Below are positions 17,825-27,204 of a stretch of 64,000 nt of DNA, piece after piece. A program made the translations under genes and the position numbers. A model generated the notes under the pieces. The model was not told the DNA's origin. It made no database searches and saw nothing but the letters and a program-made list of their open reading frames with translations. How positions within the stretch are numbered: the first letter of the stretch is position 1; every line of letters starts with the position of its first letter. The DNA comes from Cryobacterium sp. Y50 (lineage in GTDB: Bacteria; Actinomycetota; Actinomycetes; Actinomycetales; Microbacteriaceae): positions 186,001-250,000 of the forward strand of contig NZ_PJJM01000105.1 in assembly GCF_002929805.1 (NCBI RefSeq). Direction: 5' to 3'.

Positions 17825-19117
17825 TTACTGGCTCAGCCCGCTTTGGCCGAGCAGAATGCCGCGCAGCACGTCACGCACGGCGGCCAGGCCGTCGTAGGTT
17901 TCGACAAAGCTCGTACTGAGCGGTGCCAACCCGAGCCGCAGCCCGTTTGGGGCACGAAAGTCGGGAATCACATCGTTGTCCCACAGAATCCTGGTCACCT
18001 GACGCATGAGCGGATGGTTGATCGTCACGTGGCCGCCGCGATGCGTTTGCTCCCGCGGCGACGCCACAGTGACGCCCATGGGCGTAAGCCACTCGTCGAC
18101 CAGGGCGATTGCGAACTCGGTCAGCGCCACCGACTTCGCGCGCACCGACTCGATCGTCGCCTCGTCGAGAATGGCGATCACGTCCTGCATCGCGAGCATG
18201 CCCAGCACGGCGGGTGTCCCGCTCATGAATCGACGGATACCGGTGGCCGGCCGATACTCCGGCCCCATTTCAAAGATGGCCTGCGCTCCCATCCAGCCCT
18301 GAATCGGCTGGGTCAGCACATCCTGCAGGTCACTCTTGACGTAGCCGAAGGCCGGCGCGCCGGGCCCGCCACTCAGGTACTTGTAGGAGCAGCCGACCGC
18401 GAGGTCGACGTCGCAGAGGTCGAGCTGTACCGGAACCGAGCCGACCGAATGGCTCAGGTCCCAGAGCACGAGCGCGTCGTGTTCGTGGGCGATGGCGGTG
18501 GTCGCCCGCATGTCGGCGAGGTAGCCGGAACGGTAGGCGACATGGCTGAGCAGCACCAGCGAGGTCTGCGGCCCTACGACCTGGCGCACCTGCTCGGTCG
18601 TGACGCCACCCTCCGGATCGGAGTCGATCCAGCGCAGCGTGAGGCCACGCTCCCGCGCGATGCCCTCGAGAATATAGCGGTCGGTGGGGAAGTTATCGCT
18701 GTCGACCACGATCTCGGTGCGGTTCGGGCGGGAATCTACCGCGGCGCGGGCCAGTTTGTAGAGCAGTACGGTCGTCGAGTCACCGACAAACACCTGTCCG
18801 GCGGCCGCGCCGAGGCAGGCCCGGCCGAGGTCGTCGCCGATCTGCAGGGGCAACTCCATCCACTGCTCGTCCCAGCCGCGAATGAGTCGCGTGCCCCAGT
18901 CTTGCTGCAGAAAGTTGGCGATGCGTTCGGCGCTCGCCCGCAATGGGCGACCGAGCGAGTTGCCGTCGAGGTAAGAACGGGGGTTGGCGGTCTCCGGGCC
19001 GGCGTCGGTGCCGAGAAAACGGCCGCGGTAGTGCGCCAGGCCGTCGATGCGGTCCATTCGGCGCGCGAAGGTGAGCTGGGCGTCCAGGCCGGTTGCTCCG
19101 GCAAGGGTGGGCGTCAT
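17825..19117 (-). CDS. kynU: kynureninase
   Basis: A 430-residue PLP enzyme that cleaves kynurenine to anthranilate and alanine. The PLP lysine lies in VGCSYKYLSGGPGAPAF. LVLWDLSHSVGSVPVQL supplies the conserved Asp, and TGIRRFMSGTPAVLGM is typical near the C-terminal third. ATG 19117 overlaps the TGA of the preceding amidohydrolase gene (ATGA). The upstream frame to 19261 is a non-conserved extension. Last gene of the kynA-amidohydrolase-kynU operon. Confidence 0.95.
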   Translation of the reverse strand: MTPTLAGATGLDAQLTFARRMDRIDGLAHYRGRFLGTDAGPETANPRSYLDGNSLGRPLRASAERIANFLQQDWGTRLIRGWDEQWMELPLQIGDDLGRACLGAAAGQVFVGDSTTVLLYKLARAAVDSRPNRTEIVVDSDNFPTDRYILEGIARERGLTLRWIDSDPEGGVTTEQVRQVVGPQTSLVLLSHVAYRSGYLADMRATTAIAHEHDALVLWDLSHSVGSVPVQLDLCDVDLAVGCSYKYLSGGPGAPAFGYVKSDLQDVLTQPIQGWMGAQAIFEMGPEYRPATGIRRFMSGTPAVLGMLAMQDVIAILDEATIESVRAKSVALTEFAIALVDEWLTPMGVTVASPREQTHRGGHVTINHPLMRQVTRILWDNDVIPDFRAPNGLRLGLAPLSTSFVETYDGLAAVRDVLRGILLGQSGLSQ

Positions 19118-20013
19118 TCGAGTACCTCGAGTTCTGAGGGGGTGAGGGCGCGGGCGCTGCCGAGCCACTCGGTAAATTCGTCTGGATCGCGTGGGCGCTC
19201 GCCCGGAATGAAGGTAACCCGCGTGTCGGCGAGGGCCAGACCGAGCGGTGCCCGCGGGCACAGGGCGGCCAGGACGTCGTCTGTGGTCAGTCCGGCGCCG
19301 AGCAGGGCGCTGATCTCCCGACGGTTGATGCCGAGTGGGAGCGGCCCGTTGCCGAGGTCGGTGCCGTAGAGCACCCGACCGCCATTGCAGTGAAACCGGC
19401 GCAGATTGTCACTGGCAAGTTCGAAGGCGTCGGTCTGCGTGCCCCAGCCGTGAACGTCGAGGGTGCTGATCCAAGTCATGCTGGTCGCCATCGCGGTCAG
19501 AAGGTCGTCGGCGAGGTGTTCCGAGAACGGCGTGTGCGCGAACGCATCGACTCCCGCAGCGAAGGCCCGATCGGCCTGCCCGGCGCCCTCGGCGTGCGCC
19601 ACGACCGGTAGGCCGAGTTCGTGGGCCCGACCGATTGCTGCGGCCAGCGCCTCGGTGTTCAATACCGGACCGGCCACGGAATTCAGCGTGACCTTCAGAA
19701 CGGATGCCCCCGCCGCGGCCTGCAGATCGACCGCAGCCGCAGCATCCGCGGCTGTTGCAGCCTCGCTGCACCAATCGGGTTCGGCCCAACCGGACTGGCT
19801 CGGGTAGCCGCCCGGCGCCGTGAGGAATTGGTGGGCATATGCGACATCGGGCATGGATCTGCTTGGGGTGGCTGGTGCCCACCCGCCCAGGTCGATCACC
19901 CGGGCGATGCCGCCGTCGACCAGCTGGCCCGGATCAATCAGGGCTAGGTGCACGTGAGCGTCGAGAAAGCCCCGATAGATCGCACCCCGCCCGTGCAGAA
20001 AATGGCCGGTCAC
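19114..20013 (-). CDS. amidohydrolase-family protein in the kynurenine operon
   Basis: A 299-residue metal-dependent hydrolase. It begins almost directly at the barrel, with the metal pair GFLDAHVHLAL (His20 and His22). VVAHAEGAGQ carries a later His, and YGTDLGNGPLPLG the conserved Asp. The usual N-terminal beta-sandwich is missing. GTG 20013 overlaps the kynA stop (GTGA), and the gene's own stop overlaps the kynU start, so the three are tightly coupled. The operon has no recognisable kynB. This protein stands where formylkynurenine must be hydrolysed to kynurenine, so I infer it may be an alternative formamidase. The family is clear; the reaction is unproven. Confidence 0.85.
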   Translation of the reverse strand: MTGHFLHGRGAIYRGFLDAHVHLALIDPGQLVDGGIARVIDLGGWAPATPSRSMPDVAYAHQFLTAPGGYPSQSGWAEPDWCSEAATAADAAAAVDLQAAAGASVLKVTLNSVAGPVLNTEALAAAIGRAHELGLPVVAHAEGAGQADRAFAAGVDAFAHTPFSEHLADDLLTAMATSMTWISTLDVHGWGTQTDAFELASDNLRRFHCNGGRVLYGTDLGNGPLPLGINRREISALLGAGLTTDDVLAALCPRAPLGLALADTRVTFIPGERPRDPDEFTEWLGSARALTPSELEVLE

Positions 20014-20864
20014 GCGCCGATCTCCGTGCGCACCGCAAACAGCTCCGGAAAGAACGTGAGTTCGAGGGCCTTGTGCAGAAAAGCCGCGCCGCTCGAACCG
20101 CCGGTGCCGTGCTTCATTCCGATGATGCGCTGCACGGTCTTCAAGTGGCGAAAGCGCCAGAGTTGAAAGTTGTCTTCGAGGTCCACGAGTTCTTCGCACG
20201 CCTCGTAGGCGGCCCAATTCTCGGAAGCGTTCTCGTATATTCCGCGAAAGGTATGCACGAGTTCGGGGTTAAACGTCCAGGCCTCGGTGACGTCGCGGTC
20301 GAGGATGGCGGCCGGAATGTCGAAGCCCGCGCGGTGCAGGTAACGCAGAAATTCGTCGTACAGGCTCGGTGCCTCGAGCATGTCGGTTAGCAGTGCGTGT
20401 GCCGGGGCATCTGCTTCAAAGACCGTGAGCATGCGGCGGTTCTTGTTGCCGAGGGCGAATTCGACCGCACGGTACTGGTACGACTGAAACCCGCTCGAAT
20501 TACCGAGAAAGTGCCGAAACTGCGTGTATTCAGTCGGGGTGAGGGTAGCGAGCACCGACCACTGCTCGGTCAGCGTGCGCTGGATGTGTTTGACCCGGGC
20601 AATGCCCTTGAGGGCCGGTGCGAGTTGATCCTGGCGTAGCGCTTCGATGGCTGCACGAAGCTCATGCAGCACGAGCTTGAGCCACAGTTCGGTGGTCTGG
20701 TGCGCAATGATGAACAACAGCTCATCGTGGTGTTCCGGAACGCTGACCGGATTCTGCGCATGGAGCAGTGTGGGCAGATCAAGGTAGGCCCCATAGCTCA
20801 TCTTCTCTCGAAAATCGGTGACGATCTCGGGGTCAAACTCGCGGGTGTTGTTTTTAAGGGTCAT
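20010..20864 (-). CDS. kynA: tryptophan 2,3-dioxygenase
   Basis: A heme enzyme that opens the indole ring of tryptophan to N-formylkynurenine. 284 residues, usual bacterial length. SYGAYLDLPTLLHAQNP at the N-terminus, HDELLFIIAHQTTELWLKL (substrate-pocket helix), and FRHLKTVQRIIGMKHGTGG with the heme-ligand histidine. First gene of the operon; a TetR gene starts 96 bp away in the opposite direction and probably controls it. Confidence 0.97.
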   Translation of the reverse strand: MTLKNNTREFDPEIVTDFREKMSYGAYLDLPTLLHAQNPVSVPEHHDELLFIIAHQTTELWLKLVLHELRAAIEALRQDQLAPALKGIARVKHIQRTLTEQWSVLATLTPTEYTQFRHFLGNSSGFQSYQYRAVEFALGNKNRRMLTVFEADAPAHALLTDMLEAPSLYDEFLRYLHRAGFDIPAAILDRDVTEAWTFNPELVHTFRGIYENASENWAAYEACEELVDLEDNFQLWRFRHLKTVQRIIGMKHGTGGSSGAAFLHKALELTFFPELFAVRTEIGA

Positions 20865-20947
20865 GGGTTCCGTTCGGCTTGTTCAAATTGTGCGCAGGTT
20901 GCGGCGGCGGGCGCAACACCGGGGGCGAACCGCACAGGTCGAAGTTC

Positions 20948-20960
20948 TAGACTGGATCGC
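20948..20960 (+). promoter_or_regulatory. -10 element TAGACT, predicted leaderless start of the TetR gene
   Basis: TAGACT at 20948-20953 lies seven bases before the ATG at 20961, and no Shine-Dalgarno sequence stands between. That spacing places the transcription start at or next to the ATG, i.e. a leaderless mRNA, which is common in actinobacteria. The same hexamer and spacing precede the GTPase gene at 51784. Confidence 0.5.
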
Positions 20961-21677
20961 ATGACCTCGCCGACCCGAAAGCCCCAGGATGGCGTGCCGG
21001 CTCTCTCTGTGGCCGAGAAGAATGCACCGCCCCGTCGCCGCGACGCCCGGCTGAACCGCGACCGTCTCATCATCAGCGCGCGTGCCCTGATCGCCCAGCA
21101 CGGCGTCGACGCATCGCTCGAAGAGATCGCCCGCCAGGCCGAGGTCGGCGTGGCTACTCTGTATCGCAACTTTACGACCAGGGACGATCTGGTTCGCAAT
21201 CTCTACGACCTAGCCCTCGCTGAGCTACACGCGGTGCGCGGCGAAATCGAGACCGCGCCCACGCCGTGGGACGCGCTCGTCGTCTATACCGAACGGGTCG
21301 CCGAATGGCTCGTCGCCGACCCGTCGCTGCCGCCGATTCTGCGGCGCATGGCCCAGCTTGACCCGTCGGCGCGGCCAGCCGCCGAGTTCGACGGCTTTAT
21401 CGCTAGCCTGGTCGCGCGTGCGAAGAAGGACGGCACCCTGCGCCGCGACGTCGACGCGGTCGATCTCGCCGTGCTCGTCACCATGGTCGGGTCACTCGGC
21501 AGTCTCGGTGACGGCTTTGCCGGTCAATGGCGACGTCAGCTGTCGATCGTGCTCGACGGCCTGCGTGCGGCGGATGCGCCCCGTCGTCCTCGGCTGCCCG
21601 GTCGACCGCTCAACCTGAAGGACTATCAGGCGACCGTGCACGGCCTCACGCGGCGGGCGGCTCGCGCGGCCCGCTGA
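20961..21677 (+). CDS. TetR/AcrR-family transcriptional regulator
   Basis: A 238-residue regulator. The helix-turn-helix is at about 30-75: RLIISARALIAQHGVDASLE followed by VGVATLYRNFTTRDDLV. The C-terminal ligand domain resembles the SbtR-type group (ILRRMAQLDPSARPAAEFDG). The start at 20961 fits the leaderless promoter. Divergent to kynA, so kynurenine-pathway control is the simplest inference; the ligand is unknown. Confidence 0.88.
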   Translation: MTSPTRKPQDGVPALSVAEKNAPPRRRDARLNRDRLIISARALIAQHGVDASLEEIARQAEVGVATLYRNFTTRDDLVRNLYDLALAELHAVRGEIETAPTPWDALVVYTERVAEWLVADPSLPPILRRMAQLDPSARPAAEFDGFIASLVARAKKDGTLRRDVDAVDLAVLVTMVGSLGSLGDGFAGQWRRQLSIVLDGLRAADAPRRPRLPGRPLNLKDYQATVHGLTRRAARAAR

Positions 21678-21719
21678 GCGCATGTAGGGGGAAAGTCGCG
21701 CCAATCGGTACAGCCGGCC

Positions 21720-22636
21720 TTAGGGCGTCGAGACCGTTTCAGCGGATGCTGCCTCGTCGGCGGTACTATCAGCCGCGCGCACGCGGATGCGGTTGGCCCA
21801 GGGGTCGTCGAAGCTGAGGGTCTGCCCGTCGTTACGGGTCTCGACTTTGTAGTGGGTCATCCGCTCATTAAGGCTATCCACATCGTTGGTGCTCGGCACG
21901 ATGATGCTGACCTCGCCGAGCCCGAGGGCCAGACGGCGTTTGCCGCTGCCCGAACTCTCCCAGGTATTCATGGCCAGGTGATGGTGGTGTAGCCACCGGC
22001 CGAGACGAACAGGGCGGAGGGGCCGAAATTCGCGGTCGCCTCGAAGCCGAGTCGGTTCACGTAGAACGCGCGGGCACTGGCAACGTCGCCGACCGATAGG
22101 TGCACATGGCCGACGATGGCGTGGCCTTCGCTCGGCTCCGCCGACATATGCTCCGAAATGAATGCGTTCGGATCGAGGTAGAGCGAGGCCATTTCGACCT
22201 GGCCGTGGGTCCAGCTCCACAGGGTGCGGTCGCGGTCCCAGTACAACTCGATGCCGTTACCTTCCGGATCGGTGAAGTAGAAGGCCTGGCTGACCAGGTG
22301 ATCCGCGCTGCCGGTGAACGTTCCCGGGGATTTTGTGCCGATCGAGTACACGGCGGCGGCGAGGTCGGCCTGCGTGTCGAACAGAATGGCCGTGTGGTAG
22401 AGCCCGGCCGAGCGCGGCTCGGCGGCCCTGAGCTCGGGGGCGTGCTGCAGAATGACCAGCGGAACCGGGCCGCGGCCGAGCACAGCGACGGGGCCGTCCT
22501 GGCTGATGAGGTCAAGGGTCACGATGTCGCGATAGTACGCGCTCATCGCGTCGAGGTTGCCGACGCGCAGGGTCACCGCGCCCATTCCGGTGTCGGCGGC
22601 CAGCAGGTCTTTCGCAGTTAGGGTCACAGCAGGCAT
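21720..22636 (-). pseudogene. VOC-family (glyoxalase/extradiol dioxygenase-like) protein, frameshifted
   Basis: From ATG 22636 the minus strand encodes two VOC domains. Domain 1 contains GAVTLRVGNLDAMSAYYRD and AFYFTDPEGNGIELYWDRDR; domain 2 contains HVHLSVGDVASARAFYVNRL. At about 21980-21990 the frame breaks: the expected histidine-rich GGY-HHHLAMNTW is split between two frames (stop at 21968-21970), and coding continues in the other frame to 21720 (VSIIVPSTNDVDSLNE). One missing or two extra bases explain it. It may be an assembly error at a cac/cca repeat. If intact, a CatE/YfiE-like ring-cleavage or lyase protein. Confidence 0.8.
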
Positions 22637-22790
22637 CAACGGATGCGCCGCCTCGGCTATTCCGGTATCTGCCCAGTTTGTGCTGCCCCCGGTCGCACGG
22701 CGCGCAGCCTGCTGCGGGATCGGCCGGGTGTGCCGCACAGCGTGTCGGGTGCCGCTAGGCACCTCAGTGCCGCCGACGGTGTGCGCCGGG

Positions 22791-23747
22791 TCAGGCCCGC
22801 GAGAGGAGCTCGAGCAACTCGCGGTAGCGGGCCGCGGTCTGCTCGACGATCTCGGTCGGCAGTAGGGGCGGGGCGCCGGCGCCGTCCCAGTGCGCGGCGA
22901 GCCAGTTGCGCACAATCTGCTTGTCGAAGCTCGCCATGCGCGTTTCGGGGGTAGTGCCGGTAGCCCAGGCCGAGGCATCCCAATAGCGGCTGGAGTCGCT
23001 CGTGAGCACCTCGTCGGCGAGTACGGTCACGCCGGTCTGCCGGTCGGCGCCGAATTCGAATTTGGTGTCGGCGAGAATAACGCCGGCCTGCTCCGCGATC
23101 GCGCCGGCGGTAGCGAACAGGGCGAGCGACAGGTCGCGCAGCTCGGCGGCGACGTCCGGCCCGACGAGCTCGACCGTGCGCTCGAATGAGATGTTCTCGT
23201 CGTGCTGGCCCATCGGGGCCTTCCACGCCGGAGTATAGATGGGTTCGGGTAGGCGGTCGCCGTTCTGCAGGCCGGCCGGAAGCGCAATGCCACACACCGA
23301 CTGAGATTCGAGGTATTCTTTCCAGCCGCTGCCGGTGAGGTAGCCGCGCACGACGCACTCGATCGGGTACATGTCGAGGGTGCGGCAGAGCATGGCTCGG
23401 CCGGCCACGGCGGCGGGAATCAGCTCGCGCACCGAGCTACCGACGAGTTCATGGTCGGCGACGAGGTGGTTGGGAACGGTGGTCAACCGGTCGAACCACC
23501 ACAGGCTCAGGCTGGTCAGCAGTTCGCCCTTGCCCGGGATTCCGGGCTCGAGCACGTGGTCGAAGGCGCTCACGCGATCGCTGGCGACCACGAGTACCCG
23601 CGCAGCACTAGCCAGGGAGGGGGCGGCATCCGTTGTATCGATATCGTTTGCTTCGACATAGAGGTCGCGTACCTTGCCCGAGTAGGCATGAACCCATCCG
23701 GGCAGTTCGCGGGCGATGGATACTGTCGGCTGCGCGGATTCATTCAC
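22791..23747 (-). CDS. purC: phosphoribosylaminoimidazole-succinocarboxamide synthase
   Basis: Joins CAIR and aspartate to SAICAR in purine synthesis. 318 residues. VLVVASDRVSAFDHVLEPGI, ECVVRGYLTGSGWKEY and AGVILADTKFEFG are the ATP/substrate motifs. ATG 23747 follows an AGGAGAG site. It starts just beyond the end of the GntR gene (gap 14 bp, same strand), so the two might share a transcript, although the regulator probably serves the opposite cassette. Confidence 0.96.
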   Translation of the reverse strand: MNESAQPTVSIARELPGWVHAYSGKVRDLYVEANDIDTTDAAPSLASAARVLVVASDRVSAFDHVLEPGIPGKGELLTSLSLWWFDRLTTVPNHLVADHELVGSSVRELIPAAVAGRAMLCRTLDMYPIECVVRGYLTGSGWKEYLESQSVCGIALPAGLQNGDRLPEPIYTPAWKAPMGQHDENISFERTVELVGPDVAAELRDLSLALFATAGAIAEQAGVILADTKFEFGADRQTGVTVLADEVLTSDSSRYWDASAWATGTTPETRMASFDKQIVRNWLAAHWDGAGAPPLLPTEIVEQTAARYRELLELLSRA

Positions 23748-23761
23748 GCTTGTATTCTCTC

Positions 23762-24463
23762 CTACTTCAGCAGGGCAACGTCGGAGACGAGCTCGATGTG
23801 CGAGAGCATCGCCGCGCTCGCGGCCGCGACGTCCTGCGCCCGGATCGCCGCAGTGATCGCGCGGTGTGAGACCAGAGACTGCTCGGGCCGGCCGGGCTGG
23901 GCCAGGGATTCCAGTCGCGTTTCGAGAATCATCTCGGCGATGAAGGTCATGAGCTGGGCGAGCACGGGGGAGTGCGCGGCCGCCGTGACGGCCTGGTGAA
24001 AGAGTTCGTCACCGTGCGCGCCGCGGTCGCCGACGGCGATTTCGTCGGCCATCACCTGCAGCGCGTTCTCGATCGCGACCAGGTCGGCATCGGTTCGACG
24101 TAGCGTAGCGAGTTCGGCCAGCTTCACCTCGAGGGTGCTGCGGGCCTCAACGATTTCCGGCAGTCGATTCCGGTGGTCGCGGAGTCCCTTGATAACCGTC
24201 GCGATGCTCGGCCGGTAGACGAGTACGGCGCCGGTGCCGTGCTGAACATCGATGACTCCGAGCACCTCGAGGGCGACGAGTGCTTGCGCCAAAGTGGCGC
24301 GCGAGACGCCAAGACGTTCCGCGAGATCGCGCTCCGCGGGCAGTAGGTCGCCGGGGCCCAAGTGAGCAGACTCGATATAAGAGAGTAGCTGCGCCACAAG
24401 TTGTTCATACAGCCGGGGTTTCGACACTCGCGACAAAGGCTGCGTTTCAAATTCCTGGGCCAC
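23762..24463 (-). CDS. FadR-type GntR transcriptional regulator
   Basis: A 233-residue regulator. The winged helix is at about 12-75 (LLPAERDLAERLGVSRATLA), followed by an FCD ligand-binding domain with DELFHQAVTAAAHSPVL and the later SHRAITAAI, which supplies metal/ligand histidines. GTG 24463 is preferred to GTG 24478 because GGGAGG lies inside the first codons of the longer version and at correct spacing for the shorter one. Divergent from the MatC-CaiB-AccDA genes and so their likely regulator, with a carboxylic acid as probable ligand. Confidence 0.85.
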   Translation of the reverse strand: MAQEFETQPLSRVSKPRLYEQLVAQLLSYIESAHLGPGDLLPAERDLAERLGVSRATLAQALVALEVLGVIDVQHGTGAVLVYRPSIATVIKGLRDHRNRLPEIVEARSTLEVKLAELATLRRTDADLVAIENALQVMADEIAVGDRGAHGDELFHQAVTAAAHSPVLAQLMTFIAEMILETRLESLAQPGRPEQSLVSHRAITAAIRAQDVAAASAAMLSHIELVSDVALLK

Positions 24464-24589
24464 GCGTATGCCTCCCACATCGAAGTCTGACCCTTAGGGT
24501 ACACGGGTCTTGACAAACTCACCTACTATCCAGGAGGCTAGTCCAGTGAGCCAATGGTCCACATTCGCCTTAATTATGGAGGAACAAAG

Positions 24590-25957
24590 ATGTCCGCTCC
24601 CATCATTTCGATCATCATCCTGGCGGTGATGTTTTTGACCGCCACACTACTTCCCGTCAACATGGGGGCGCTGGCCTTCGTAGGTGCGTTCCTGCTCGGC
24701 GCAGTGTTCCTCGGCATGGAGACCACCGATATTCTCGCCAACTTTCCGGGCGGGCTGTTCCTCACGCTCGTGGGGGTCACGTATCTGTTCGCGATTGCCC
24801 AAGGCAACGGCACAATCGACCTGCTGGTACGCGGCTCCGTGCGGCTTGTCGGCGGACGTGTGGCCCTTATCCCGTGGGTGATGTTCGTGATTACGGCCGT
24901 GATTACGGCCGTGGGTGCACTCTCCCCGGCCGCCGTTGCGATTGTGGCGCCTATTGCGCTGGGGTTCGCCCGCAAGTACAGGATCAGCCCGCTCCTGATG
25001 GGCATGATGGTGATCCACGGCGCGCAGGGCGGCGGCTTCTCGCCGATCGCCGTCTACGGCGTGATCGTGAACAGCCTCATCTCGACCACTGGGCTCGACG
25101 CGAGCCCTACGGCGGTATTCCTCTCGAGCCTCATCTTCAACTTCCTCATCGCCGTCGTGCTGTTCATCGTGCTGGGCGGGCAAAAGTTGATGTCGAGCAG
25201 GGTCGGACACTTTGTCGAGCAGGCCGCGGAGGCTCGTATGTCGGTGAGTGTGGGTACACGCGCTGGCGGCGACGTGGACTTCAAGGGCTTCGGCTCCGGC
25301 ATCTACGGTCCCCGTGACCCGGCCGGCGCCGGCGTGCAGGCCACGGCAACACGCGGGGAGCGCATCCCGCAGCTTGTGACCATCGCGGGCCTGATCGCCC
25401 TCGCCGTGATTGCCCTCGGTTTCAAGGTGGACGTGGGCTTCGTAGCCATCACGATCGCCGTCATCCTCGCGCTCGTCTCGCCCGCCGCCCAGAAGGGCGC
25501 GGTCAACAAGATCAGTTGGTCGACCGTGCTGCTGATTTGCGGCATGCTCACGTTCGTTGGAGTGCTCGAGGAGGCTGGAACGATCGAATATATTTCGGGT
25601 GCCGTCGCCAACCTCGGCATGCCCCTGCTCGCTGCTCTTCTAATCTGTTACATTGGTGCCGTTGTCTCGGCCTTTGCGTCGTCAACCGCCATTCTGGCAG
25701 CGCTCATCCCGCTCGCGGTGCCGTTCCTCGCCACCGGGGAGATCAGCGCGATCGGCGTGATCTGCGCGCTCGCCGTGGCCTCGACCATCGTGGACGTGTC
25801 GCCCTTTTCCACCAACGGCGCCCTCGTGCTCGCTAATGCCCCGGACGGCGTGGACAAGGACCGCTTCTACAAGCAGATCCTTGGTTACAGCGGAATTGTA
25901 GTGGTGGCTGGGCCCGCCATCGCCTGGGCCGTGCTCGTGCTGCCCGGCTGGCTTTAG
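24590..25957 (+). CDS. MatC-type dicarboxylate carrier (SLC13-like permease)
   Basis: A 455-residue membrane protein with about 12 helices in two halves separated by a hydrophilic loop (about 205-265). The N-terminal half matches the MatC_N region: MGALAFVGAFLLGAVFLGM and FPGGLFLTLVGVTYLFAIAQ. The second half has VGVLEEAGTIEYISGAVANL and IVDVSPFSTNGALVLANAP, the SLC13/ArsB ion-site pattern. ATG 24590 is preceded by GGAGG. It probably imports malonate or another dicarboxylate for the two CoA enzymes that follow. Confidence 0.85.
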   Translation: MSAPIISIIILAVMFLTATLLPVNMGALAFVGAFLLGAVFLGMETTDILANFPGGLFLTLVGVTYLFAIAQGNGTIDLLVRGSVRLVGGRVALIPWVMFVITAVITAVGALSPAAVAIVAPIALGFARKYRISPLLMGMMVIHGAQGGGFSPIAVYGVIVNSLISTTGLDASPTAVFLSSLIFNFLIAVVLFIVLGGQKLMSSRVGHFVEQAAEARMSVSVGTRAGGDVDFKGFGSGIYGPRDPAGAGVQATATRGERIPQLVTIAGLIALAVIALGFKVDVGFVAITIAVILALVSPAAQKGAVNKISWSTVLLICGMLTFVGVLEEAGTIEYISGAVANLGMPLLAALLICYIGAVVSAFASSTAILAALIPLAVPFLATGEISAIGVICALAVASTIVDVSPFSTNGALVLANAPDGVDKDRFYKQILGYSGIVVVAGPAIAWAVLVLPGWL

Positions 25958-25995
25958 GTCGTCATTGCATACCGGAGATCGAGAGAGGAACGAAC

Positions 25996-27204
25996 ATGAG
26001 CACCGACACCGAAACCGCAGGCCCGCTCGCGGGCTACCTCGTTGTGGACCTGAGCCGCGCACTCGCCGGACCGCATGCGAGCATGATGCTCGCCGACCTC
26101 GGCGCGCGCGTCATCAAGGTGGAGAATCCAGGATTGGGAGACGACACCCGCGGCTGGGGACCGCCCTTCGTGGGTCCCTCTGACGATTTGCAATCCACGT
26201 ATTTCCTCTCTTGCAACCGCAACAAAGAATCGATCGCCCTCGACCTTAAAAGCGACGACGGGCGCGAGGTGCTGCGCGAGCTGCTACTGCGTGCCGACGT
26301 GGTGGTCGAGAACTTTCGCCCCGGTGTTCTGGAGCGCCTCGGATTCTCACCCCAGGCGATGCACAAGCTTAATCCGTCGCTCGTCATCCTCTCGATAACC
26401 GGTTTCGGCCACGACGGCCCCGAGTCGAGCCGCAGCGGCTACGACCAAATTCTGCAGGGCGAAGCCGGTCTAATGTCGCTCACCGGCTCCGGCCCGGGGG
26501 ACCCTCAACGGGTGGGGGTGCCGATTGCTGATCTACTCTCGGGCATGTACGGCGCATTCGGGCTGCTCGCAGCCCTGCTGCAGCGCGAGCGTACGGGAGA
26601 GGGGCAGATCGTTCGCACCTCGCTCCTTGCCGCGCTTGTAGGAGTGCACGCCTTCCAGGGCACCCGGGCCACGGTGGCGGGCGAGGTGCCCGAGGCCCAG
26701 GGTAACCATCATCCGTCGATTGCACCGTACGGTCTATTTGAGTGCCGTAACGGCAGCGTACAGATTAGCGTCGGAAGTGAGAAGCTTTGGAACACCTTCG
26801 CGGCCGAGTTCGGCCTCGATCCCGTCCGAGCTGAGTGGGCTACCAACGCGCGCCGAGTACGAAACCGGAACGGTCTATTAGCTTCGATAACGGATGCCTT
26901 CGCTCATTTCGACGCCGTGCCGTTGCTGCAGAAGCTTGCCGACGCCGGAATTCCGGCCGGGAAGGTGCGCTCATTGGACGAGGTTTATAAATGGCCTCAG
27001 GTGTTGTCGCAGGGCCTGTTGATCGACGTGGAACATGATGTGCTTGGTCAGATCAGCCTTCCGGGGCCGCCGCTGCGGTTTTTCAGCACCGCCGACACCG
27101 CCGAAACGACCAACACCACGCATTCCGCTCCGCCCCTGCTCGACCAGCACGGCACCGACATCCGCACCTGGCTCAACCGCTCATTGGAAGGAACCGCACC
27201 ATGA
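25996..27204 (+). CDS. CaiB/BaiF-family CoA-transferase
   Basis: A 402-residue class-III CoA-transferase that moves CoA between carboxylic acids. VVDLSRALAGPHASMMLADL opens the protein, ENFRPGVLERLGF and GFGHDGPESSRSGYDQILQG follow, and the catalytic Asp is probably in GVPIADLLSGMYGAFG (about residue 176). An AGAGAGGAACGAAC site precedes the ATG. Its TGA overlaps the next ATG (ATGA at 27201). Proposed role: formation of a dicarboxylyl-CoA (for example malonyl-CoA) from imported acid and acetyl-CoA. Confidence 0.9.
   Translation: MSTDTETAGPLAGYLVVDLSRALAGPHASMMLADLGARVIKVENPGLGDDTRGWGPPFVGPSDDLQSTYFLSCNRNKESIALDLKSDDGREVLRELLLRADVVVENFRPGVLERLGFSPQAMHKLNPSLVILSITGFGHDGPESSRSGYDQILQGEAGLMSLTGSGPGDPQRVGVPIADLLSGMYGAFGLLAALLQRERTGEGQIVRTSLLAALVGVHAFQGTRATVAGEVPEAQGNHHPSIAPYGLFECRNGSVQISVGSEKLWNTFAAEFGLDPVRAEWATNARRVRNRNGLLASITDAFAHFDAVPLLQKLADAGIPAGKVRSLDEVYKWPQVLSQGLLIDVEHDVLGQISLPGPPLRFFSTADTAETTNTTHSAPPLLDQHGTDIRTWLNRSLEGTAP

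Noticed and set aside
17843-19369. 508-codon plus-strand open frame
   Set aside because: Antisense shadow of kynU, produced by high GC. The minus strand has all kynureninase motifs.
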